Assembly: GCA_022749755.1 (NCBI GenBank)
Contig: CM040451.1
Location: 6,895,871-6,959,870 of the forward strand
Reading direction: 5' to 3'
Length of the DNA stretch: 64,000 nt
Origin: Azadirachta indica
Taxonomy: Eukaryota > Streptophyta > Magnoliopsida > Sapindales > Meliaceae
Shown here: positions 47,122 to 57,888 of the stretch, in pieces
How the letters are laid out: every line of letters begins with the position of its first letter
How positions within the stretch are numbered: the stretch's first letter is position 1
Position numbers and translations under genes: made by a program
Notes under the pieces: generated by a model
Database searches by the model: none
Told to the model about the DNA's origin: nothing
The model's input: only the letters and a program-made list of their open reading frames with translations

Positions 47122-48239
47122 AAATATCTAAACATCTAAGGGAAGTTAGGTTAGAAAATTAGGTTGTAATGGAACCACTAAACATAACATTAGAAAGATT
47201 GAGGTAAATTAATTTAGTGAGATTGGCAAAACCAAATGGAATTTTTGAGTACATGAAGCTGTAAAAACTAAGATCAAGACATTCAAGATGCAAGGGACTC
47301 TTTTCTCCTTTAAAATTATCTTCTTATAATTTTAAAAACAGATAAAAATTATCTTCTTATAATTTTGAAAATAAGTAAAAATTCTCTTCTTATATTAAAA
47401 TATTTTAAGATATGTTGAAAGAGGACTGTTTTTATTATATAAAAAATCATACTGCAAAATTGTTTAAAACACTTTTTAATTATTTTGAATGTATAATATT
47501 GTGCTTTGTAATAGCCTCATTAATTATGTAAAATAATAGGTATATCTAGTTGCTATAATCAATAGAGCACTTAAACTCAGATAAAATCTTTGGGAATGTT
47601 TTATTAAGTTACGAAGGAGTCAACTCCTTATAAGCCAAACATGTGTTGTATGTTATGATTAAAGAATTACATTTTGAAAGTTACAAGAAATTTCAATAGA
47701 AAGGGGGTGCTTTTAATCTCATTCGTAATTATGATGCAATAAATTTATTTTGTGAAATTTAATATTATTATTAATGTATTCCAGATTTTGAAACTGGACC
47801 CATAACTTGCCTACTCTTATTTCTAAAATCATTTTTGTTATATTTTCTCCATTCTACAAAGAATATTTTGAAAAATAAAGAAGAGAAGCTGTTTTCAAAA
47901 ACTAATTCTCAGTTATAGTTTTTTAACTATCATATCAAATAATATCTATTTACATTACAAAAATTAAAGTTAACCTTAATACAAAAATTAAATTTTTAAT
48001 TTTAACTGGAAGTAAAATTATTAAAATCTAAAAGGCTTTTTACCTTTTATTTATTTCTACTTCTACAATTATTACATAATTAATGTTTGGTAATTAATGC
48101 AGATAGAATTTGGTGACAATAACAATTGAAAAATTGCAACTTTTTGATGTATCACTTTTTGAGATTAAACATGTTATTCCAATAGCATGATTCAAATCAC
48201 CCACTCAATTAACCAACGCAAGTTCTGGAAAAGAGTGTA
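47122..48239 (-). pseudogene. Duplicated RLP 5' fragment and upstream region
   Basis: Collinear with 51300-52438: RLP N-terminal scrap (47140-47300), then upstream DNA with 'gttgtatgttatgattaaag' (47648), 'ttttaatctcat' (47711) and 'gcaagttctggaaaagagtg' (48219). It has no open frame of note. Confidence 0.8.
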
Positions 48240-48285
48240 AAATCAAAGGCGGCTTTGTTTGTTCAATACAGGCAGCCTGAAGCAG
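48240..48285 (-). pseudogene. Duplicated scrap of the last ACX4 exon
   Basis: The minus strand encodes [10 protein letters not shown] and a stop, matching the end of the acyl-CoA oxidase gene at 52439-52485 including its S-R-L tail. It is cut on the right by the truncated copia element. Confidence 0.85.
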
Positions 48286-49609
48286 TCACTTTAAGATATG
48301 TTTTCATGTTGATTAGAGAAGCTGTATCATGGAAGAGTGTCAAGCAATCACTCATAGCTTCTTCCGCCGTGGAAGCATAATTTATAGCCTGTTATAAGGT
48401 ATCAAACCAAGAAATATAGTTGATGGCATACAGAGATTATTAAAGATAAATTGTGATAATAAAGCCGCTAAGTTGTATTTTAAGAACAACAAAAGCTTTT
48501 CAAAATCGAAGCATATCGACATAAAGTTTCTTGTTGTTAAGGAAAGAGTTCAAAATCTTTGGATCAATATTGAACATATCAGTACAAACTTCATGGTTGC
48601 AGATTCGCTTACCAATTGTTTACCACTTAAAGTGTTTTATCAACATGTGACTCATATGGGTGTGGTTCATCCTGGTTATATGCATGTTTAGTGGAAGTTT
48701 ATTTCTTGATATTCATTTGGCTTTGACATATATTTTTTTCTGATCAAACTATAGTATGGTTCTTATTGTGGTTATTGAAAACTCTAAAGGAAAGTTATGC
48801 TCTTTTAATTGTAGTTGTGCATAAAGTTTTGAAAGTTTGCCATTAAACTCTTTTAAGTAATAAAGTAGGACCAATTATACATAAAGATGAAAAAGGATCA
48901 CATTACATGAAATTTCCATGGTACACATCTACACTTGATCTATGTTATCGATTATATTGATATTGTGACTATTAATGGGTCGAGTTACAGAGAAGATGTG
49001 ACAAAGATCGCTTTAGTATTGTGTTAGTATAATTAATGGACCAAATTGTTTAAAGATGCTACTTGATAAAGATAACAAATACTAAGATAAATAAAGTTGT
49101 TTAATAATGAACAATCGTAAAGTGACATATGTGGCCCAAGTGGGAGATTGTTAGAAAAATTTTCTTGACGTGGGCCTGCATATTAATATTGATTGTACAT
49201 TATATGTGTTATCTAATTATCAGCCCATTAAGAGTAATCAATTAAATTAATTAAATTATTGGGCTTTCAAGTTATTTCTTACTTGGTATAGGTTTACAAT
49301 GTTTAGAAATCCAATTATTTATTTTATTTTATTATGGGTTAAAATAAAATAAAATAAAGTAATATATATCAATAAATTGAGGTCCCTACTTTAAACATTG
49401 CGTAACATTCGCTTATATCATATTTTTGAGTGATATTAAGGTTTTCTTTCTCTCAAGGAAAGTTTAAACGTGGAAGATTAACAACATCAAACTGTCGCAT
49501 CTCAATGTTTTAGATATGTCTCTAATCAATTTTCTCTTAATGATTTAATATGAGATCTTAGCTTAGGTGAAATATTTTTCCATTAAAGTTTTATTTAGTT
49601 TTTCCAACA
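48286..49609 (+). mobile_element. 5'-truncated copia element 3 with 3' LTR
   Basis: Only RNase H remains: C-D-N-K-A-A-K at about 48452-48472 and K-H-I-D-I-K at 48509-48526. A tail and a purine tract CCAAGTGGGAGA (49136-49147) follow. The 3' LTR at 49149-49609 begins TGTTAGAAAA and ends TTTTTCCAACA. There is no 5' LTR. The left break joins directly to the ACX4 exon scrap. Confidence 0.85.
49149..49609 (+). repeat. 3' LTR of truncated copia 3
   Basis: 461 bp, with matching inverted ends (TGTTAG.. and ..CCAACA). It includes a long AT-rich promoter-like part around 49320-49380. Confidence 0.85.
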
Positions 49610-49611
49610 AT

Positions 49612-51600
49612 TAGATTGTAGCTCAAGAATTTGAGTTATTGGAAATATCCAATGAATTGAGATATCCTTGAAATCTTTTCCCAATTTAAGAATTGATAAT
49701 TTTTGAAATTTTTGAATGAAATTTGGAAAAAAGCCACTGAAATGATTGTTTGAAAGGTCAAGATATTCAAGTTCTTGGCACCTTCCTGTTGATTTAGAAA
49801 TTCTCCTTTAAGCTGTTGTCTCCTAGGTTAAGAAAACATACAGAGCTGTAGTTTCCTAAACTAATGGGAACTTTTCCATTCAGACTATTGTTTGAAAAAT
49901 CAAGAAACATCAACACATTATCTAACTGACAGAAAGAGAAAGTGATCGAGCTATAAAGTTGTTTCCCCTTAATGATAAATATTTGATCTTCTCAATTCTT
50001 ATCTCACTTTGTATGTACCCTATGAAATTGTTTCGAGAGAAGTATACATTTATGTTCTCAAGTAAGCTAGGGATCGGTCCCTGAAGCTTATTTTTTCGTA
50101 TTAATGAATTAATGAAGTTTGATATGTGATGGAAGAACACCTTGGAGGTTATTGGAAGAGAAATTTAGGGAGGATTGGGTAGACTAAATAACCAGGACGA
50201 TATTATTCTTGATAAGTTGTTTTCCTAACCTAGCACTTCCAACTTATAGTCAAATGAGAGAATAAATCTGGGACGGAACCTCTCAAATGAGAGGAGCTTA
50301 CATCTAAAACCTGTCGTTGAAAATGTGGTCCCACTATCTTCTAATGTTATCATGTTTGGAATCGATTTACTAAATAAAGATGGAAATGAAGGAATGGTCC
50401 CATTCATCTTGTTGAAATTGATAATAAGGGATTGGAGGCTGGGAAGTTGGTTGATGCAATCAAGTATGTTTCATGTGAAAGAGTTCTCACCGTCGGAGAG
50501 AGGACATGTTACAAATTGAAGCAGGCATAGTCCTTCCAAAGAATTCTGTGTGATAGAGAGCAATTGTAAGCTTTTTGAGTTGGATACTGTTAAAGGAATC
50601 TGACTTGCTATTTTGTTTATGTCATGGTCTAAAATTTCTAAAATTAGAAAGATGTTTGTTATAAAATTAGGTATTATCCCCTAAAGTAAACAATTTATTG
50701 CGACGAAATATTGTAAAGAAGTTGTGCTGAAAAGAGATGTTGGTGATGATCCATGAACTTGAGTAGACGAGATATCCAGGTATTCTAAGTAAGGCCAGGG
50801 AGCTCCAAACATTGAATTCAAATCTACACTAATACTAGAGTTGTTAATCACATCAAGTGTTGGCAGTTGAGGAAGGTAAAGTGTAGGACCTTGAACATTT
50901 GAGTTTGTAAGGTAAAGCATCGATAGAGAAGTGTGATTTGCTAACTCAGAAGGAATCTATGATGTAAGAAAATTTAAATCAATCACTAGCCATCAAGACT
51001 AGTGAGGTTAAGAAACTACTTTACAATAACATGCCTCAAAATCCTACAATTGGATAGTTCAAATCAATTTAGATTTGAGAGAACTGATAAAGTATTAGCC
51101 CATTGGGCTGATAAACATACCTGTGAAAGATTAACACCACTCAATTTTAGTTCCCTAATATTATACAAACCCCTGAAGATATCCTAAAATTAACGAAGAG
51201 AGACTGCCTTTACATCTATAATGGTAATAACCACTAGTAGAATGGATTTGAAGTAAAGATGACAACTTAAACAAAATTGATGAATAGTTAGTAACCATAT
51301 AAGAAAACGAAATATCTAAACATTTAAGGGGAGTAAGGTTAGCAAATTAGGTTGTAATAGAACCAATAAACATAACATTAGAAAGATTGAGGTAAGTCAA
51401 TCTAGTGAGATTAGCAAAATCAGATAGAATTTTTGAGTACATGAAGTTGTTGAAACTAAGATCAAGATGTCCAAGATGCAAGGGATTCCTGTCTAATTTA
51501 AAATTGTATTCTTATAATTTTAAAAATGGTAAAAACCATTTTCTTATAATTTTGAAAACGGGTGAAAATTGTCTTCTTGTATTAATGACATTCTAAGACA
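49612..51600 (-). pseudogene. RLP pseudogene, minus strand
   Basis: Readable from about 51490 (L-R-S-R-C-P type LRR start, paralogous to 30.5 and 47.2 kb) through 50920-50681. That part reads L-P-Q-L-P-T-L-D-V, then P-W-P-Y-L-E-Y-L-D-I-S and S-S-P-T-S-L-F. A further part is at 50140-49922 (L-I-R-K-N-K-L-Q-G-P-I-P-S and N-N-F-I-G-Y-I). The last LRR scraps run to about 49640. The transmembrane and C-terminal part is missing, replaced by the copia LTR. Frame changes and stops are frequent. It is the nearest paralogue of the plus-strand RLP at 45.7 kb. Confidence 0.82.
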
Positions 51601-52438
51601 TGTTGAAAGAAAATTATTTATATTGCATAAAAAACGGTGTTATAAAATTATTTATAACACTTTTTAATTGTCTTAAATGTGTAATATTGTAGTAATGTGC
51701 TTTGTAGTGGCTTGATTAATGATGTAAAATAATAGATAATTCTACTTGCTATAATCAACTGAGCACATAAACTCAGATGAAATCTTTAGGGATGTTTTAT
51801 TAAGTTACGAAGGAGTCAACTGCTTAAAAGCTTAACATGTGTTGTACGTTATGATTAAAGAACTACAGTTAAAAAGATACAAGAAATTTCAATAGAAAGG
51901 AGGTGCTTTTAATCTCATACATCCACTAATTGTGATGCAATAAATTTATTCCGGAAAATTTATTATTATTACTAATGTATTCCAGAGTTTGAAAACCAGA
52001 CCTAAAGTTGCTTACTCTTATTTCTAAAATCATTTTTGTTATATCATCTCCATTCTACAAAGAATAGTTTGAAAAATAAAGAAGAGAAGCTATTTTTAAA
52101 AACTAATTTTGAGTTATAGTTTATTCTTTAAATATCATATCAAATAATATCTAGCTACAATTAAAAAATTTAAAATTAATCTTAGAATAATAATTAAATT
52201 TTTAATTTTAATTAGAAGTAAAATTATTAAAATCTAAAAAGACTTTTTCACCTTTTATTTTTTTTCTACTTCTATAATTGTTACGTAATTAATGCAAATA
52301 GAATTTGGTGAATATAACAATTGCAAAATTGCAACTTATTTGATGTATCACTTTTTGAGATTAAACATGTAATTCCAATAGCTTGATTCAAATCACACAC
52401 TCAATTAACCGACGCAAGTTCTGGAAAAGAGTGTAAAA
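51601..52438 (-). promoter_or_regulatory. RLP upstream / ACX4 3' flank (intergenic)
   Basis: Lies between the start of the minus-strand RLP and the stop codon of ACX4. It is the same stretch that is duplicated at 47300-48239. It probably holds RLP promoter elements and the 3' UTR of ACX4, but no specific motif is certain. Confidence 0.5.
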
Positions 52439-55400
52439 TCAAAGGCGGCTTTGCTTGTTCAATACAGGCGGCTTGAAGCTTGCAAAACCAGTGATTTCTC
52501 TGCCAGCAACCAGGCAGTTGATATCATAAGTGCCTTCATAAGTGTAGATTGGTTCCATATCACAGAATGCCTGTAATGTGATCCAAAATATATAAAGCAA
52601 ATAAATAACTTTATCAAAATTTAAAAACCAAAGCGAAATTCATTCTGCCAATCTATATTTTAATAACTACATAATTTGTAATTTTTTTAACTCATTACAC
52701 CTCGGATTTAAATGTTACACAGGACTAGTCCCTGTTCTTAGTTCAAGTTGTCAAGGGCACACTTAATACTCATAAGCCTTCTCGGTATAGCTTAGAAAGT
52801 TTAAGATACATTTGATATTCTCCCTCTGTCTCAAGTGCGAATAATAGTAGAAATAAGGGTTTTGCGAGTGAGATTTCTTAATCCTGTTAAAAACCTTAAA
52901 AGAAAAAAAAAATTCTAACCTTTGCAACTAGAAAATCGGTCAAAATTCCATTGCCACCAACTAACTCACGTCCAAGAGAGACTGTTTCCCTAGCCCTTGC
53001 AGTGATCCAGGCCTGAAAATTATACATGAAAATTGTTACATACAGCTTAGAAAACCCGTAAAGTAAAAAGCAAATATTCCGCGGAGCCTTAGAATTCCAT
53101 CATACTTTTCCCAAGCTGGATTGACCTGCGGTAATTTTTCCCTTCTCATACAATTTGCAGAGGCGCCAACCAACAAGCATCATTGCTTGAACGTTTCCCA
53201 ACATTTGGACAAGTTTCTGTTGGTTGATCTGGAAAGCTGCCAATGGTGCTCCAAACTGTTTCCTCTCCTTCAGATACCTTAGGACCATATAAGTTCAACC
53301 AAGCTCATTTGAAAGGCTTGAAATGAATTAGCACAAAAAATAAAGGACTTATTCAAACACCTGTGACACAAATCATACACGCCCATTGATACACCGATAG
53401 CTTGTCAGGCAACCATTACACGCGTAAAAGCCAGAACCTGCATTTAAATTAATAGCATGATCGACTTGAACTTGGGAAATATGTTTAACAAAATTTGCTA
53501 GAACCATGCCTCTTTTGTATCCTGAAATGAGTTAACACCGGGCAGTCTGTCCTCATCAGGTACAAAGACTTTCTTTAATAGAATGTCCCCATTTTGAACA
53601 ATCCGCTGACCAATTTTATTTTCAATTTTTGTTGCTGTGAGTCCAGGAGCATCCTTCTTTACCATATAACTGAAACAGAAAGCAAAATCATTCCACATGT
53701 AAAGGAAACGATGATCTCATATAAGGATTAACATACCCATTTATTTTTTTCGTTGTGGTATTTTTTGCAAAAATAACCATAACGTCTGCAAAGGTAGCAT
53801 TTCCAATCCATCGCTTTTGGCCCTCAAGTATCCAACCTCCTTCAACCTGATCAGCAGGAACCCGAGAAAGCATGAAACTTAAAAGATCATAGATTGATTC
53901 CTTATATGGTTACAGTAAATTAAGCCTATATATAAATGTAAGAAGGTTCAGAAATTGAACCTTAGTAGCAGTAGTTTTCAAAGAACTTGCATCACTCCCG
54001 TAGTCAGGTTCAGTCAAACCCTGAAGATGTAACATCATAAGCTTGAGTTGCTTAAATTATTAGGAACCGACATTGTTGAGTCACTATACAGTACCAAAAG
54101 CTATTACTTACAAAACAGGCTATGGTGTTGAACTGAGCCAAAGGAGGTAAATATTTCTGCTTCTGTGCCTCTGACCCACAAAGAGCTGTTTATGATACGT
54201 TGGTCAAAAACAGCATCACATAATTGTAGGAACCATATGAAAAAGATAAATTGAACTTTGGTCCCAAATGTTTTAGAAAGCAGGACTATAGTCACTGTGT
54301 TAGACAAAGTTTCAAAAAAGTCCACAAATTTTTAAATTTTGTTTCACTCAAGTCCCTATATTTTAGTCGACTTCAATTTTCTCCTTCGACTAAATATCTG
54401 TTATATTAGATATAAAATTATATTTTTTCCGCTCACAAATCTTTTAAACAATAAATGATGTATTTACTCTTGTTATAATAATAAAATGACATATTTAACC
54501 TTAATTTTAATAAAAGAATAAAACTAAAGTTGTGTTATTGTACATTATTAAAAAGCTACAAATCATTTATATTATATGGCTGTTATACTCTTATTTTATA
54601 AAAATTTATATCTTATTACCCTAATATAAGAATTCAAAAAATCTCTTATAATATTGTTATATCATATTTATACCCTTAATTTTTTTATACAAGAAAGTAT
54701 TATAAGCCTTAAGAATTATCAATTTAATTCCCTTAATTCTTTTATAAGTATCTGAGTGAAGTATTAAGTTGTAAATATCATAATAGAAAAGAATAATTGA
54801 TTAAATAATTTTATTTTCTTGATTTAATCATAGATAGAATTCATTGGATTTTCTGCTTGTTGCAGACATTGAAAATACCAACATATTAATCAATTCATCT
54901 GAGAGGAAATGATATTAAAATAACATAAATTACCCTTACAGTGTTAGCAAAATATTATGGAATTTGTTTGATGTGAGATAAATTTTGAAATATTTAGGGG
55001 ATTTATGGCAATTGACTCAAATATAGTGACAGAAATGCAATTTGTAAACTATAGGTATGAAAATAAAAAATTTCCAAATTAAAATTAAAATTCCTATATG
55101 AAAAATTAAATAATACATCGTTAAGGTTTGATAACCTACACATAAATAAAAGCTTTAAGAAAATTCACATATACCTTTCTCAGTTGACATAATTAACTAT
55201 TAGTTAACTGTTAAACTTAGTGTATTTCAATAAAATAATGACTTTTTTTAAATTTATGATAATTGTTACTTTTTTTTTAGTAAAATCTCTTTAAATCTTA
55301 AAGATTTAGTCCAATACCCTTATTACTCCTAGTAATTTAAAAATGTCTCCAAAATAACAATTATATGCTATATAATAATAATTATTTAAGAAAAATAATA

Positions 55401-57448
55401 ACAAATCTCTAAAAATTTGATTAAATATATTAATTAAATAAATAATATTATTAATTTATATCACATTGATAATATAAATATTTATTAATATATCATAAAT
55501 TTATTCATTTTTCATTTTCATTCATATTTTATTTATATTATATATATACATAATTCAAATATTGTAAAAGATTTGGATAAATAATTTAAAATCTTGTAAA
55601 GATTTAAATAAACAATTCAAAATCTAATATTCAAAATTTTTTCAATTATTTAATTTTTCATTTTATATTCTTATATAGAATTAAATTTTGAGAGTATTTT
55701 TTTTTTTTATAAAAATGGGTGGTCAATTATTGATCCAAAGTGTATGTATAAGTAACTTAAGGGAAAGTATGTGTTAATTCTCCCTAAAATATTATTTGGA
55801 AGAGGATATGAAAATCTCACTGATTGTGTGCATTGCAAGAGAGGAATGCACCATTACGAAAGTACAACAACTAGCATCAACTCGAGCCATTTCCGCGGCA
55901 CAGATAGCCAAGATAGTGACCGAGAGACCGGGACAGCCATAACCCTGATTCACAACCAACACAACTTCAATCTCAATAAATATCCCAACTAAAGAAAGGA
56001 AGTAAATTTAAATAGGATAATTTATTTTAATTCTTAATATTTTAAAAAAATGGTTGGTATATTTTATATATTAGATAAGAAAGACCCTAATATTATTATA
56101 AATTATCACTTAAATCTAAATTGTTTTATTCAATGTTATTGAAGTCTTTAACTAACTTTCTATCAACTTTTTTTTCCGTTAGTGAGAGTGGATAATTTTT
56201 AATTTACCCTAACTAATATTAACAATTTTAAACTAGATTTTAAAATTTATAAAAGTCATCGTACCATCTCCACACATTAACTTTTATTGTTATCTTTAAC
56301 AACTAAAAGGATAAAATTGTAAATTTTATAAATAAAAATAATTATTTATTTGTTTGTTCTTTCTCTTCTATCTCCTCTATTTCTTTTTTTTTTTTTCCTT
56401 CTTCTTTCTCTTATCTCTTTCTCTCCTCATATTTAATTTTTTCAGTATATGATAGATTTCAATGAAATTAAAATAAATTGAAACTAGTTAATCAGTGCTC
56501 CCAATTCACACGATAAAAGTTAATATTTGAAAATAGTATGACGACTTTCATACATTTTGGAGTCGAATTAAACATTGTCAATATTAATTGAGGTATATTG
56601 AAAATCACCCCACTCTCACTTTGGCCAAGGGACTGAAATAATATTGATAGTAGGAATTGGACATAAGTAATGATTTTCAATAATATTACCAACATTTTTA
56701 TTTAATATATAAAATATGTCAATTAAAATAATATTATTTAAAACTTTAGAGACCAAAATACAATTACTCCATGTTCAAACTATAATAGTTGTACAAGTTA
56801 CCTTTATGGTGCCACCAGCTATACCCAAGGCAGCGAACTTGGGGATGAGATGAAAAGGAAATTCAGCCTTCTCCCAGTACTACTTGATCAACAAAAGACA
56901 AATAGAAATAGAGATCAACTCCTTGTTCATGTTCAGTAGATGATAACATTCGTACTACTTTACCTCTGCTATTATTGGGGCGACTTCTTTCTCCATACAC
57001 TCTCTCACTTTATTCCGAAGTGCCTGCTCTTCGGAACTCAAGAGATCATCAAATTGGTAATAGTCTGATGCTGTATCATTCAAGGAACAATGTAACAGAT
57101 GAAAAGAATGGAAAGAACAAAGAAGAAGAAGAAGCGAAAGAGGATGAGTACTGAGCAGAAAATGTAATTAATATGTTCATTATTTGTACCACAGGAAGGA
57201 AACTTGGAAGCCGGAGTTGCTTGAGGGAATGCAAGGGAAATATCCAATGCTGGAAAATTGAAGTAAGGACTCTTCGGCCTTTTGTCGACATATTCTGTGA
57301 CCATGATGAATCAACAGCAGATAAAAAATGGTAAATTGCAACACATAAAATAGCAGTGACGATCAGATTAAAAAGTTGAAAAGGGAAAACAAAAGAAAAA
57401 GTTAAAAAAAGAAATCAGACCTTGAAGTTTGGGTGAGTGAGTTCTCAT
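52439..57448 (-). pseudogene. ACX4: Acyl-CoA oxidase ACX4-type gene, intact exon structure with one in-frame stop
   Basis: Peroxisomal short-chain acyl-CoA oxidase (beta-oxidation; acyl-CoA + O2 to trans-2-enoyl-CoA + H2O2). Coding exons: 57448-57421, 57294-57190, 57070-56964, 56879-56802, 55944-55821, 54185-54112, 54020-53961, 53846-53737, 53669-53510, 53437-53361, 53277-53106, 53012-52920 and 52570-52439. Frames join correctly, giving 439 codons, close to Arabidopsis ACX4 (436). Visible features are F-P-Q-A-T-P-A-S near the start, L-T-E-P-D-Y-G-S-D-A-S, W-I-G-N-A-T-F, G-G-N-G-I-L, the catalytic Glu in Y-E-G-T-Y-D (residue 408) and a C-terminal S-R-L peroxisome signal. Defects: TGA at 53407-53405 (residue 293, Trp in the family), Phe for the usual Trp at residue 172, and a GC donor at 53509-53508. 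If the stop is real, the product loses catalytic Glu and targeting signal. Confidence 0.95.
54330..55770. other. AT-rich bulk of ACX4 intron 5
   Basis: Intron 5 (55820-54186) is 1635 bp, against 67-126 bp for nine of the other introns. Its interior is strongly AT-rich, with a 'caagtccctatattttag' segment near 54348 of the kind common in plant non-autonomous elements. Boundaries of any insertion could not be fixed. Confidence 0.4.
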
Positions 57449-57739
57449 GGTGATTGCACTTAACTGATGGAGCCAACAATTACAACGAAAATGAATAGGA
57501 AAATAACAAGTGAAGCAAGAGTTTAGTATTTGGTCAGTGATCTAACGATAATGGAGAATATTCAAGAATTGAAGTCTGATTTGCTTTATAAAACGAAGAT
57601 GTTAATGAACTTCTATAAAATAATTTCATTAAGAAGAGGCTCGACGCCCCACTTAGAAAAGAAGGGTCATTATCAATCTCCAAAATTTGGGCGCTTTAAC
57701 TATTCAGCCATGAATGCGTAGCCGATCCTCGTACATAGG
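57449..57739 (-). promoter_or_regulatory. Region upstream of ACX4
   Basis: Should contain the ACX4 promoter and 5' UTR. No certain TATA box or other motif was identified. The small open frame at 57530-57721 has no recognised content. Confidence 0.35.
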
Positions 57740-57888
57740 GATTTATTGATACTAGGGTTGGTTGGCATTAGTATTAGGGTTTGGTTGGTATAATAGCCGG
57801 CATTAGAAAAAAAAAAAATATGACATTTAGCGTTGGTATAAATCCTTTATGGGTCATAATAGTTCAGTACAAGGATTCTTTTGTAGTG
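57740..57888 (-). mobile_element. CACTA transposon terminus
   Basis: From 57888 on the minus strand it begins CACTACAAAAGAATCC, followed by subterminal 'ataccaac' type repeats at 57811-57832 and 57760-57800. That is the arrangement of a CACTA end. The other end and any transposase are not in view. Confidence 0.6.

Noticed and set aside
57076..57291. Minus-strand ORF with Ser/Phe-rich tail as a separate gene
   Set aside because: It is an alternative frame running from ACX4 exon 2 into intron 2.
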